Source of the DNA: Cellulomonas pakistanensis
Lineage (GTDB): Bacteria > Actinomycetota > Actinomycetes > Actinomycetales > Cellulomonadaceae
DNA: 64,000 nt
NCBI RefSeq assembly: GCF_016862755.1
Contig: NZ_BONO01000006.1
Coordinates: 96,231 to 160,230 of the forward strand
Direction: 5' to 3'
Below the pieces are notes generated by a model, which worked only from the letters and a program-made list of their open reading frames with translations, was not told the origin of the DNA and did not search any database. Shown here piece after piece: positions 20,327 to 27,801 of this stretch. The translations under genes were made by a program, and so were the position numbers. Each line of letters begins with the position of its first letter. The stretch's first letter is position 1.

Positions 20327-20821
20327 CTACGCCAGGGCGCGCCTGCTGCTGATGACGCCGGTGTCGAAGCCCGCGAGGTGCAGGCCGCCGTGGAAGCGGG
20401 CGTGCTCGATCTTGACGCAGCGGTCCATGACGACCGTCAGGCCCGCCGCCTCGCCGCGCGCCGCGACGTCCTCGTGCCACGAGCCGAGCTGCAGCCACAG
20501 CGCCTTCGCCCCGACGGCCAGCGTCTCGTCGAGCACCGTCGGCAGGTCGTCGTGCCGGCGGAACACGTCCACCAGGTCCGGGACCACCGGCAGGGCGTCG
20601 AGCGAGGGGTACACCGGCTGCCCGAGGATCTCGGTCTCGCGCGGGTTGACCAGGTACACGTCGTACGGCGTGCTGGACAGCAGGTACGTCGTGACGAAGT
20701 ACGACGCGCGCGCGGGGTTGTTGGACGCGCCGACGATCGCGATCGACCGGGTGCGGCGGAGCAGCGCCAGGCGCTCGGGGGCGCTCGGCCCCTGCCAGGT
20801 GCGCTCGGGGGTCGTGGTCAT
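20327..20821 (-). CDS. CoA-binding domain protein (YccU-like)
   Basis: 164 residues forming a single Rossmann-type CoA-binding domain: SIAIVGASNNPARASYFV near the N-terminus, VYLVNPRETEILG and ALWLQLGSWHEDVA. C-terminal VVMDRCVKIEHARF carries the conserved MDRC.K.EH motif of this family. The ligand in vivo is not established for the family; CoA or an acyl-CoA is inferred. Its ATG shares one base with the metY stop (TGATG), so it is the last gene of the sulfur operon and translationally coupled to it. Confidence 0.9.
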   Translation of the reverse strand: MTTTPERTWQGPSAPERLALLRRTRSIAIVGASNNPARASYFVTTYLLSSTPYDVYLVNPRETEILGQPVYPSLDALPVVPDLVDVFRRHDDLPTVLDETLAVGAKALWLQLGSWHEDVAARGEAAGLTVVMDRCVKIEHARFHGGLHLAGFDTGVISSRRALA

Positions 20822-22272
20822 CAGCTCTCCTCCGGGATCGAGCAGGACGCGCCGCCGGCGATGCCGCCGACGCCGGTGACCGCCGCGCCGACCGCGGTGG
20901 CGGCCGGGACGGCGGGCCGCGCGGCGGCGGCCGCGGCCCCGTCGGTCGCGCCGTCCGACGCCTCGCGCGGCGCCGTCGCCGCCGTCAGCGCCTGGTCCAG
21001 GTCCCAGAGGATGTCCTCCGGGTCCTCGAGCCCGACGCTGATCCGCACCAGGTCCTCGGGCACGCCCGCCACGGCGAGCTGCTCCGCCGACAGCTGCTGG
21101 TGCGTGGTCGACGCCGGGTGGATGACGAGCGTGCGCGCGTCACCGACGTTGGCCAGGTGGCTGGCGAGCTGCAGGTTCTCGATGAACCGGCGCCCGACCT
21201 CGCGGCCGTCGCGGTCGGCGGTCGCCGCGAGCCGGAACGCGAACACCGACCCCGGTCCGAGCGGCAGGTAGCGCCGCGCGCGCTCGTGGTGCGGGTGCGA
21301 CGGCAGGCCCGCCCACTGCACCGACGTGACGCGCGGGTCGGCGTCGAGCCACTCGGCGACGGCCCGGGCGTTGGCCAGGTGCGCGTCGAGCCGCTGGGGG
21401 AGGGTCTCCACGCCCTGCAGCAGCTGGAACGCCGACTGCGCCGACAGCGACGGGCCGATGTCCCGCAGCTGCTCGGAGCGGAGCTTGGTGAGGAACCCGT
21501 ACTCGCCGAAGTTCTCCCACCACTTCACGTCGTTGTACGACGGCACCGGCTCGGTCATCTGCGGGAACTTGCCGTTGCCCCAGTTGAACCGGCCGGACTC
21601 GACGACGACGCCGCCGAGCGTGGTGCCGTGCCCGCCGAGGAACTTGGTGGCGGAGTGGATGACGATGTCGGCGCCGTGCTCGATCGGCCGCACCAGGTAC
21701 GGGGTCGACAGCGTGGCGTCGACGACGAGCGGGACGCCCGCGGCGTGCGCGACCTCGGCCAGGCCGGCCAGGTCGGCGACCTCCCCGGACGGGTTCGCGA
21801 CGACCTCGGTGTAGACGGCCTTGGTCTTCGGGCGGATCGCCGCGGCGTAGTCCGCCGGGTCGGTGCCCGCGACGAACGTGGTCTCGACGCCGAACCGGCG
21901 CAGCGTCACGTCGAGCTGGGTGACCGTGCCGCCGTACAGCTGCGCGGAGGCGACGACGTGGTCGCCCGCGCCGACCAGCGCGGCGAACGTGATGAACTCC
22001 GCCGCCATGCCGGACGCGGTCGCGACGGCGCCGATGCCGCCCTCGAGCGAGGCGATCCGCTCCTCGAACGCGGCGACCGTCGGGTTGCCGAGCCGGGAGT
22101 AGATGTTGCCGTACTTCTGCAGCGCGAACAGGTTCGCGGCGTCGGTGGTGTCGTTGAACACGAACGACGTCGTCTGGTAGATCGGCACGGCGCGGGCGCC
22201 GGTCGCGGCGTCGGGGATCGCCCCGGCGTGCAGGGCGCGGGTGCGGAAGCCGAAGCGGTGCTCGGAGCTCAT
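20821..22272 (-). CDS. metY: O-acetylhomoserine sulfhydrylase (MetY), PLP-dependent
   Basis: Joins O-acetylhomoserine with sulfide to give homocysteine, in methionine synthesis. 483 residues of the Cys/Met-metabolism PLP fold. N-terminal FGFRTRALHAGAIPD and the PLP lysine in IHSATKFLGGHG (Lys210) are present, as are the substrate-binding YGNIYSRLGNPT and the C-terminal VRISVGLEDPEDILWDL. After the fold comes an unusual Ala-rich tail of about 50 residues ending GGASCSIPEES. The ATG overlaps the acs stop by 4 bp. Direct sulfhydrylation next to a sulfonate transporter fits reuse of sulfur released from organosulfur compounds. Confidence 0.93.
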   Translation of the reverse strand: MSSEHRFGFRTRALHAGAIPDAATGARAVPIYQTTSFVFNDTTDAANLFALQKYGNIYSRLGNPTVAAFEERIASLEGGIGAVATASGMAAEFITFAALVGAGDHVVASAQLYGGTVTQLDVTLRRFGVETTFVAGTDPADYAAAIRPKTKAVYTEVVANPSGEVADLAGLAEVAHAAGVPLVVDATLSTPYLVRPIEHGADIVIHSATKFLGGHGTTLGGVVVESGRFNWGNGKFPQMTEPVPSYNDVKWWENFGEYGFLTKLRSEQLRDIGPSLSAQSAFQLLQGVETLPQRLDAHLANARAVAEWLDADPRVTSVQWAGLPSHPHHERARRYLPLGPGSVFAFRLAATADRDGREVGRRFIENLQLASHLANVGDARTLVIHPASTTHQQLSAEQLAVAGVPEDLVRISVGLEDPEDILWDLDQALTAATAPREASDGATDGAAAAAARPAVPAATAVGAAVTGVGGIAGGASCSIPEES

Positions 22273-24335
22273 GCGCGAGTGGCCTCCTCGGCCTCGGGGA
22301 TCGGGGCGAGGGTAACGCCGTCGCGCAGCAGCGCGGCGACCTGGTCCACGGCCCAGGGGTTCTGCAGGGAGGTGACGTCGCCGAGCGGCCGGCCGTCGTG
22401 CAGCTCGGCCAGCAGCCGCCGCATGATCTTGCCGGACCGGGTCTTGGGGACCTCGGGGACGAGGACGACGTGCTTCGGCTTGGCGACCGGGCCGATCTCG
22501 CGCTGCACCTGCGCGCGCAGGTCCTCGCGCAGCGCCGCGGCGGCGGCCCGCCAGGCGGCGACGTCCTCGACCGGCCCGGGCGCGACCGCCGGGACGACGA
22601 ACGCGGCCACGGCCTGCCCGCCGACGGCGTCCGTGACGCCCGCGACGCCGGCCTCGCCGACCGCGGGGTGCGCGACGAGGGCCGACTCGATCTCGATGGT
22701 CGACAGCCGGTGGCCCGCGACGTTCACGACGTCGTCCACCCGGCCGAGCAGCCAGACGTCGCCGTCGGCGTCCCAGGACGCGCCGTCGCCGGCGAGGAAG
22801 TAGCCGTGCGCGGCGAGCGGCCGCCAGTAGGAGTCGCGGAACCGCGCCGGGTCGCCCCACACGGTCCGCGCCATGCCGGGCCACGTCCGGTCGAGCACGA
22901 GGTAGCCGCCGGAGCCGCGGGGCACCTCGGCGCCCGCGTCGTCGACCACCTTCGCCGAGAAGCCGGGCAGCGCGCGGGTGGCCGAGCCGGGCTTGAGCGT
23001 GGTGACGCCGGGCAGCGGGGCGATGACGGCCGCGCCGGTCTCGGACTGCCACCAGGTGTCGACGACCGGCGCGCGGTCGGCCCCGAACTGCGAGCGGAAC
23101 CACACCCACGCCTCGGGGTTGATCGCCTCGCCGACGGTCCCGAGCAGGCGGACGGTCGACAGGTCGTACCCGGCCGGCAGGCCCTCGGGGAACCACGTCA
23201 TGAAGGTCCGGATCAGGGTCGGGGCGGTGTAGTAGACGGTGACGCCGTACCGCTCGATGACCTCGAGGTGGCGCTCGCGGTGCGGGGTGTCGGGCGTGCC
23301 CTCGTAGATCACCTGGGTCAGCCCGTTGCTGAGCGGCCCGTAGATCTCGTAGGTGTGCGCCGTGACCCAGGCGAGGTCGGCGGTGCACCAGTGCACGTCG
23401 TCGGGCTTGGCGTCGAACATCGCCCAGTGCGTCCAGGACGCGTGCGTCAGGTAGCCGCCGGTGGTGTGCACCAGGCCCTTGGGCTTCCCGGTGGTGCCGG
23501 ACGTGTAGATGATGAACAGCGGGTGCTCGGCGTCGAACGCCTGCGCCTCGTGCTCGTCCGACGCGGTGTCGACGACGTCGTGCCACCAGACGTCGCGGCC
23601 CTCGGTCCAGGCGACGTCCTGCCCGGTGCGCCGCACGACCAGCACGTGCTCGACGTGGTCCAGGCCGTCGACCGCGGCGTCCGCGGCGGACTTCACCTCG
23701 ACGGCCTGCCCGCGGCGGAACTGGCCGTCGCTGGTGACCAGCAGCTTGGCGCCGGTGTCCTGCACCCGGAACCGCACGGCCTCCGCGGAGAACCCGCCGA
23801 ACACCAGGGAGTGCACCGCGCCGATCCGGGCGATCGCGAGGGTCACGACGATCGTCTCGGCGATCACCGGCAGGTAGACGACCACGCGGTCGCCGGGGCC
23901 GACGCCGAGGTCGGTCAGGGCGTTCGCGGCCCGGGACACCTCGCGCTGCAGGTCGGCGTAGGTGATCGACCGCCGGTCGCCGCGCTCGCCCTCGGCGTGG
24001 ATCGCGACCTTGTCGCCGCGGCCGGCGGCCACGTGCCGGTCGACGCAGTTCACCGCGGCGTTCAGCCTGCCGCCGACGAACCACTGCGCCTCGGGGACGG
24101 TCAGCTCGCCGTCCGGGCCCTCGACCGCGGGGGACCAGGTGTGGGCGGTGTGCCAGGGCTCGGCCCACTCCAGGCGGCGGGCGGCGTCCTCCCAGAACCC
24201 CACGTGGTCGGCGTCGGCCCACGCCCGCAGGCGTTCGGCCTCCTCCGGGCCCACGTTCCAGTCGCCGGCCGGGGCCGGGTACGCGCGGGTCTCGGTCTGC
24301 AGCGCGGTGATGGTCGCGCTCGTCGTGCTCGTCAT
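22269..24335 (-). CDS. acs: Acetyl-CoA synthetase (AMP-forming)
   Basis: Activates acetate to acetyl-CoA through acetyl-AMP. 688 residues, full length. P-loop-like YTSGTTGKPKGLVH, the acetate pocket VDTWWQSETG and the hinge and regulated lysine in KTRSGKIMRRLL (Lys636, the usual acetylation site) are present. ATG 24335 overlaps the permease stop by 4 bp and the acs stop overlaps metY by 4 bp, so acs is embedded in the sulfur operon. One reading is that it supplies acetyl-CoA for O-acetylhomoserine or O-acetylserine formation. Another is that it is simply co-transcribed. Confidence 0.94.
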   Translation of the reverse strand: MTSTTSATITALQTETRAYPAPAGDWNVGPEEAERLRAWADADHVGFWEDAARRLEWAEPWHTAHTWSPAVEGPDGELTVPEAQWFVGGRLNAAVNCVDRHVAAGRGDKVAIHAEGERGDRRSITYADLQREVSRAANALTDLGVGPGDRVVVYLPVIAETIVVTLAIARIGAVHSLVFGGFSAEAVRFRVQDTGAKLLVTSDGQFRRGQAVEVKSAADAAVDGLDHVEHVLVVRRTGQDVAWTEGRDVWWHDVVDTASDEHEAQAFDAEHPLFIIYTSGTTGKPKGLVHTTGGYLTHASWTHWAMFDAKPDDVHWCTADLAWVTAHTYEIYGPLSNGLTQVIYEGTPDTPHRERHLEVIERYGVTVYYTAPTLIRTFMTWFPEGLPAGYDLSTVRLLGTVGEAINPEAWVWFRSQFGADRAPVVDTWWQSETGAAVIAPLPGVTTLKPGSATRALPGFSAKVVDDAGAEVPRGSGGYLVLDRTWPGMARTVWGDPARFRDSYWRPLAAHGYFLAGDGASWDADGDVWLLGRVDDVVNVAGHRLSTIEIESALVAHPAVGEAGVAGVTDAVGGQAVAAFVVPAVAPGPVEDVAAWRAAAAALREDLRAQVQREIGPVAKPKHVVLVPEVPKTRSGKIMRRLLAELHDGRPLGDVTSLQNPWAVDQVAALLRDGVTLAPIPEAEEATRA

Positions 24336-25219
24336 GCCCACCTTCTCAGCAGCGACTTCTCGGCCAGTCCGATCAGCGCGTCGGTCGTCTTGCCCAGCAG
24401 CGCCAGCAGGACGATCGCCAGGATCATCCGGTCGACGCGGCCGTTGTTGCCGGAGTCCATCAGGAGGAAGCCGAGGCCCATCGACGACGCGATGAGCTCC
24501 GCGGCCACCAGGAACAGCCACGACTGCGCGAGCGCGAGCCGCAGTCCCGCCACCACGGACGGGACGGCGGCGGGGAGCTGCACGGCCCCGAGCAGCCGCG
24601 CCCCGCGCAGCCCGTACGCGCGCCCGGCCTCGACCAGGTGCGCGTCGACGTGCCGCAGCGCGGCGACGACGGTCGTGTACACCGGGAAGAACGCGCCGAT
24701 CGCGATGAGCGTCAGCTTCGACTCCTCGCCGATCTTCATCCAGAGGATCAGCAGCGGCACCCAGGCCAGCGACGGCACCGCCCGGATCGCGCCCAGCGTC
24801 GGCTCGAGCAGCGCGCCGGCCAGACGGGACAGGCCGACGACGGACCCGACAGCCAGTCCGAGGGCCGCTCCGATCAGGAACCCGAGCACGACGCGCTGCG
24901 TCGAGATCGCGACGTACTGGCCGAGCAGGCCGCGCTGCGCGAGGTCGACGGCCGCGGTCCAGACGGACGCGGGGCTCGGCAGCTGGTACGGCGCGACCAG
25001 GCCGGACGCCGTGACGAGCTGCCACGCGACCAGCAGGACCGCGGGCACCACGAGGCCGAGGGCGAGGCGCACGGGCCGGCGCGCGAGCGGCCCGGCGCCG
25101 GGGCGGGCGGCGAGGCCGAGGCTGAACGGGTTCAGCCCGGGCAGCGCGCGGCCGCGGGCGTCGGTCGCCCGGACGCTGCTGCCCGCGACGGTCACCACGG
25201 GGGCGGGGGCGTCGGTCAT
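24332..25219 (-). CDS. ssuC: Sulfonate/taurine-type ABC transporter permease
   Basis: 295 residues. After a 50-residue cytosolic N-terminus there are about six membrane segments of the BPD_transp_1 fold. The EAA-type loop is about residues 205-225 (VEAGRAYGLRGARLLGAVQL). It pairs with the neighbouring ATPase and lipoprotein as a SsuABC/TauABC-type importer for organosulfonates, by family resemblance and by context with metY. The start ATG 25219 has an AAGGAG site 7 nt upstream. The 110-bp gap between it and the binding-protein gene holds a large nested palindrome. Substrate (sulfonate, taurine or a nitrate-like anion) is inferred. Confidence 0.88.
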   Translation of the reverse strand: MTDAPAPVVTVAGSSVRATDARGRALPGLNPFSLGLAARPGAGPLARRPVRLALGLVVPAVLLVAWQLVTASGLVAPYQLPSPASVWTAAVDLAQRGLLGQYVAISTQRVVLGFLIGAALGLAVGSVVGLSRLAGALLEPTLGAIRAVPSLAWVPLLILWMKIGEESKLTLIAIGAFFPVYTTVVAALRHVDAHLVEAGRAYGLRGARLLGAVQLPAAVPSVVAGLRLALAQSWLFLVAAELIASSMGLGFLLMDSGNNGRVDRMILAIVLLALLGKTTDALIGLAEKSLLRRWA

Positions 25220-25232
25220 GAGGTCTCCTTCC

Positions 25233-25306
25233 GCCGAGTTCGGCACCTCCGGTGCGAGTTCGGCACCTCCAGGTGCCGACCTCGCACGCGGACTGCCGAA
25301 CTCGGC
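25233..25306 (-). repeat. Nested double hairpin inside the sulfur operon (ssuA-ssuC gap)
   Basis: Outer arms gccgagttcggca (25233-25245) and 25294-25306 are perfect over 13 bp. Inner arms 25252-25268 and 25271-25287 match at 16 of 17 around a 2-nt loop. The left half also holds the direct repeat gagttcggcacctcc twice. It starts 24 bp after the ssuA stop, so it could act as an intra-operon attenuator or a 3'-end protector that keeps binding-protein mRNA more abundant. The phrase is shared with 6351-6427. Confidence 0.6.
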
Positions 25307-25329
25307 AGCGCGGTGCAGGAGGGGTTCGG

Positions 25330-26403
25330 TCAGTCGGCGATCGTCGTCGGGTCGGCGTTCTCCGCGTAGGTGGGCTCGAACAGCTCGTCCAGCGCGGTGT
25401 CGACCAGGTCCTGGCTCGCCACGTCGCCGGACTCGACGAAGATCGGGCCGACGACCTCGAGCACGTCGCGCTGCGCCTGGCCGGGGACCGGGTCGATGTC
25501 GAGCGTGGTGCGCTCGGTGATGACGGTCTCGGCGACGGCCGGGTCGATGCCGGCGACCTCGGCGAGGATCGCCACGACCTCGTCGGGGTTCTCCTGCGCC
25601 CAGGCGCGCGCCTTCTCGTAGGCGTCGACGACGACCTGCGCCAGGTCGGGGCTCGCGTCCAGGAACTCCTGCGTCGCGTTGAGGAACCCGTAGGTGTTGA
25701 AGTCGACGTTGCGGTAGACCAGCGTCGACCCGGCCTCCGCCTCGCTCGCGGCCATCAGCGGGTCCAGGCCGGACCACGCGTCGACCGAGCCGTTCTCCAG
25801 CGCGGCCTTGCCGTCCGCGTGCTGCAGGTTCTGCACCTCGACGTCGGCCGGGTCGACGCCCGCCTCGTCGAGCGCCTGCAGCAGGAAGAAGTACGGGTCG
25901 GTGCCCTTGGTCGCGGCGACCGAGCGCCCGGCCAGGTCCTCGACGCCCGTGATGTCCGAGCCCTCCGGCACGACGAGCGCCGCCCACTCGGGCTGGCCGT
26001 AGATGTCGATGGTGCGGATCGGCGACCCGTTCGACCGGGCGAGCAGCGCCGCCGAGCCGGCGGTGGAGCCGACGTCGACCGCGCCGGCGCGCAGCGCCTC
26101 GTTGGCCTTGTTCGAGCCGGCCGACTGGACCCACTCGACGGTGACGTCGTCGCCGAGCGTCTCCTCGAGCCAGCCCTGGTCCTTGATGACCAGGCTGAGC
26201 GGGTTGTAGGTCGCGAAGTCGACGGTGAGCGTGTCGGCGCTCCAGCCCTCGGCGGTCGCGCCGTCCGCGGGCTCGTCGGCCTGGGCGGCCTCGCCCTCGC
26301 CGGCCACGCAGCCGGCGAGCAGCAGGGTCGCGGCGACGGCGCTCGCGCCGAGGGCGATCGGGCCGCGCAGCCGGCGACGGGAGGCGGTGGTCAGGGCGGT
26401 CAT
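25330..26403 (-). CDS. ssuA: Sulfonate-type ABC transporter substrate-binding lipoprotein
   Basis: 357 residues. A twin-Arg-like basic N-terminus and hydrophobic stretch end in the lipobox LLLAGC (Cys32), so the mature protein is lipid-anchored outside the membrane. The NMT1/SsuA-like fold begins at about residue 55 (DTLTVDFATYNPLSLVIKDQ) and includes QSAGSNKANEALRAGAVDVG, typical of sulfonate and taurine binding proteins. It receives substrate for the permease and ATPase on either side. The ATG lies 35 bp after the ATPase stop. Confidence 0.9.
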   Translation of the reverse strand: MTALTTASRRRLRGPIALGASAVAATLLLAGCVAGEGEAAQADEPADGATAEGWSADTLTVDFATYNPLSLVIKDQGWLEETLGDDVTVEWVQSAGSNKANEALRAGAVDVGSTAGSAALLARSNGSPIRTIDIYGQPEWAALVVPEGSDITGVEDLAGRSVAATKGTDPYFFLLQALDEAGVDPADVEVQNLQHADGKAALENGSVDAWSGLDPLMAASEAEAGSTLVYRNVDFNTYGFLNATQEFLDASPDLAQVVVDAYEKARAWAQENPDEVVAILAEVAGIDPAVAETVITERTTLDIDPVPGQAQRDVLEVVGPIFVESGDVASQDLVDTALDELFEPTYAENADPTTIAD

Positions 26404-26438
26404 GGGGTGCTCCAGGTCGGTGTCGGGGGAGGTGCGGG

Positions 26439-27308
26439 TCAGATGGAGTGGTGCGCGTCGGGGTCGTGCGCGGGGTGGTGCGTGGGGACGCCGAGCCCGT
26501 CGAGGAGCTCGGCGCGCAGCTCGGCGAGCCGGGCGTCCGCGCGGTCGCGGGGCCGGTCGCCGGGGACGGTGACGACGGAGCGGACGGAGGTGTCGGCCGC
26601 TCCGGCCGTGAGGGAGCCGAGCAGCACGACCCGGTCGGCGAGGTAGAGGGCCTCCTCGACGTCGTGCGTCACCAGCAGCACCGTCGTCGGGCGGCTGGCG
26701 TGCACCTCGAGCAGCAGGTCCTGCATCCGCAGCCGGGTCAGCGCGTCGAGGGCGCCGAACGGCTCGTCGAGCAGCAGCACGCCGGGCCGGCGGGCGAGCG
26801 CCCGGGCCAGCGACGCGCGCTGCGCCATGCCGCCGGACACCTGCCGCGGCCGCAGCCCGGCCGAGCCGGCGAGCCCGACCAGGTCGAGCAGCCGGGCGAC
26901 CTGCTCCCGGGACTCGGCGCGCGGCGTGCCGCGGGGGACGCCGAGCGCCACGTTGTGCGCGAGCGTCCGCCAGGGGAGCAGGCGGGGCTCCTGGAACGCG
27001 ACGGCGGTGCGCGCGTCGTAGGGGGCGACGGGCTCGCCGCCGAGCAGGATCCGGCCGCCGTCCGGGGCGTCGAGGCCGGCGACCTGGCGCAGCAGCGTCG
27101 ACTTGCCGCAGCCGGACGGGCCGACGACGGCGACGATCTCGCCGGCCGCGACCGACAGGTCGACGCCGGCGAGCACGGGGCGGGGCCCTGCGGGCGTGGC
27201 GAAGGTGCGGGCGACGCCGTGCAGCTCGACCGGGCGGGCGGTCGCGGCGTCGGCCGGGTCGGCGGTCGTGGTGGCGGTGCGGGTGGCGGTGCTGGGCGCG
27301 GGGCTCAT
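26439..27308 (-). CDS. ssuB: Sulfonate-type ABC transporter ATP-binding protein
   Basis: 289 residues. A 25-residue Thr/Ala-rich N-terminus is followed by the ABC domain. Walker A is GPSGCGKSTLLRQ, the Q-loop is VAFQEPRLLPW (the QE.RLLPW form is characteristic of the SsuB/TauB group), the signature is VSGGMAQRASLARAL, Walker B is VLLLDEPFGALD and the switch His is in VTHDVEEAL. The C-terminus is His/Asp-rich (HHPAHDPDAHH). First gene of the operon ssuB-ssuA-ssuC-acs-metY-yccU. The 5' region carries a Cys-rich leader peptide and a canonical promoter. Confidence 0.92.
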   Translation of the reverse strand: MSPAPSTATRTATTTADPADAATARPVELHGVARTFATPAGPRPVLAGVDLSVAAGEIVAVVGPSGCGKSTLLRQVAGLDAPDGGRILLGGEPVAPYDARTAVAFQEPRLLPWRTLAHNVALGVPRGTPRAESREQVARLLDLVGLAGSAGLRPRQVSGGMAQRASLARALARRPGVLLLDEPFGALDALTRLRMQDLLLEVHASRPTTVLLVTHDVEEALYLADRVVLLGSLTAGAADTSVRSVVTVPGDRPRDRADARLAELRAELLDGLGVPTHHPAHDPDAHHSI

Positions 27309-27462
27309 GGGGGTTCCCGGGTCGTCGGGCCGCTGCGGAGGCGGCGCGGGGCGGCGAGGGTGCCGGGACCGGCGCGACCGGCGCGGCGGGGCGCGGGTCG
27401 GACGGGTCGCGGCGGGGCGGGGTGCTGCCGGGGCGCGGCCCGTGGGCGTCAGGAGGACGCGG

Positions 27463-27570
27463 TCAGGCGGCGCAGGCGCGCGGACAGCTCGCCGAGCGGC
27501 GACAACAGCGGCAGGACGCGGGCATGGGCAGGCGCGGGCGCTGGGTCGTGCGCTGCACCGACCGGGCCAC
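27463..27570 (-). CDS. Cysteine-rich leader peptide (35 aa) upstream of the sulfur operon
   Basis: A short frame beginning GTG at 27570 with a perfect AGGAGG ribosome binding site (27577-27582) 6 nt upstream. The peptide has five Cys in its last 16 residues, at positions 20, 22, 23, 29 and 33; the core reads PASCRCCRRSASCPRACAA. It ends 154 nt before ssuB. The promoter at 27637-27665 places it in the 5' UTR. Cys-codon-rich upstream ORFs that attenuate sulfur operons are established in mycobacteria; the same role here is inferred. I could not define a convincing terminator between it and ssuB. A 45-codon frame in another register overlaps it but has no comparable ribosome binding site. Confidence 0.68.
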   Translation of the reverse strand: MARSVQRTTQRPRLPMPASCRCCRRSASCPRACAA

Positions 27571-27601
27571 GGGCCGCCTCCTTCACGCCGTCTCGCTCTA
27601 T

Positions 27602-27623
27602 GAGACGCGAATGTTCACGTCTC
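27602..27623 (-). promoter_or_regulatory. Hairpin/operator-like inverted repeat in the sulfur operon leader
   Basis: gagacg (27602-27607) and cgtctc (27618-27623) are perfect 6-bp arms around 10 nt, just downstream of the predicted transcription start. A third gagac half-site lies nearby on the leader side. It could be an operator for a repressor of sulfur genes or a 5' RNA hairpin. Confidence 0.4.
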
Positions 27624-27636
27624 GGGATCACCGCCG

Positions 27637-27665
27637 ACAGTAGCGCCCGGCCCGCGCCGAGACAA
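27637..27665 (-). promoter_or_regulatory. Promoter of the sulfur operon
   Basis: Read on the minus strand: -35 TTGTCT (27660-27665), a 17-nt spacer and -10 TACTGT (27637-27642). This is among the best sigma-70-like promoters in the window. The same -10 hexamer, in the context gcTACTGTcgg, is found upstream of cysK. Confidence 0.6.
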
Positions 27666-27720
27666 CCGCGCCGCGCCGCCGCGGCGTCCGCCGCGCAGGC
27701 CTCGCCTCCCGCGGCGGGCG

Positions 27721-27786
27721 CGCCGAGATGGCGACTCTCGGCTGTGCGAGCGCGCCGTGCCGCAGCCGAGAGTCGCCAGCTCGGCG
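27721..27786 (-). terminator. 24-bp inverted repeat after the BenE-type gene
   Basis: Arms 27721-27744 and 27763-27786 match at 23 of 24 positions (core ggcgactctcggctg) around an 18-nt loop. They begin 16 bp past the stop of the transporter gene, which suits a terminator. The 493-bp gap between ssuB and this transporter gene holds, from left to right: the leader peptide, operator, promoter and this element. Confidence 0.6.
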
Positions 27787-27801
27787 AGGGGGGTGGCCGG
27801 G

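Noticed and set aside
27309..27462. SAM-type riboswitch or clear intrinsic terminator before ssuB
   Set aside because: I looked for conserved riboswitch cores and for a stem followed by T's and saw only weak 7-bp pairings (e.g. 27373-27379 with 27405-27411).
27449..27586. Alternative leader frame ending LPLLSPLGELSARLRRLTASS
   Set aside because: It overlaps the Cys-rich leader peptide in another register but lacks a good ribosome binding site and has no Cys codons. It could still be translated, so the choice is not absolute.
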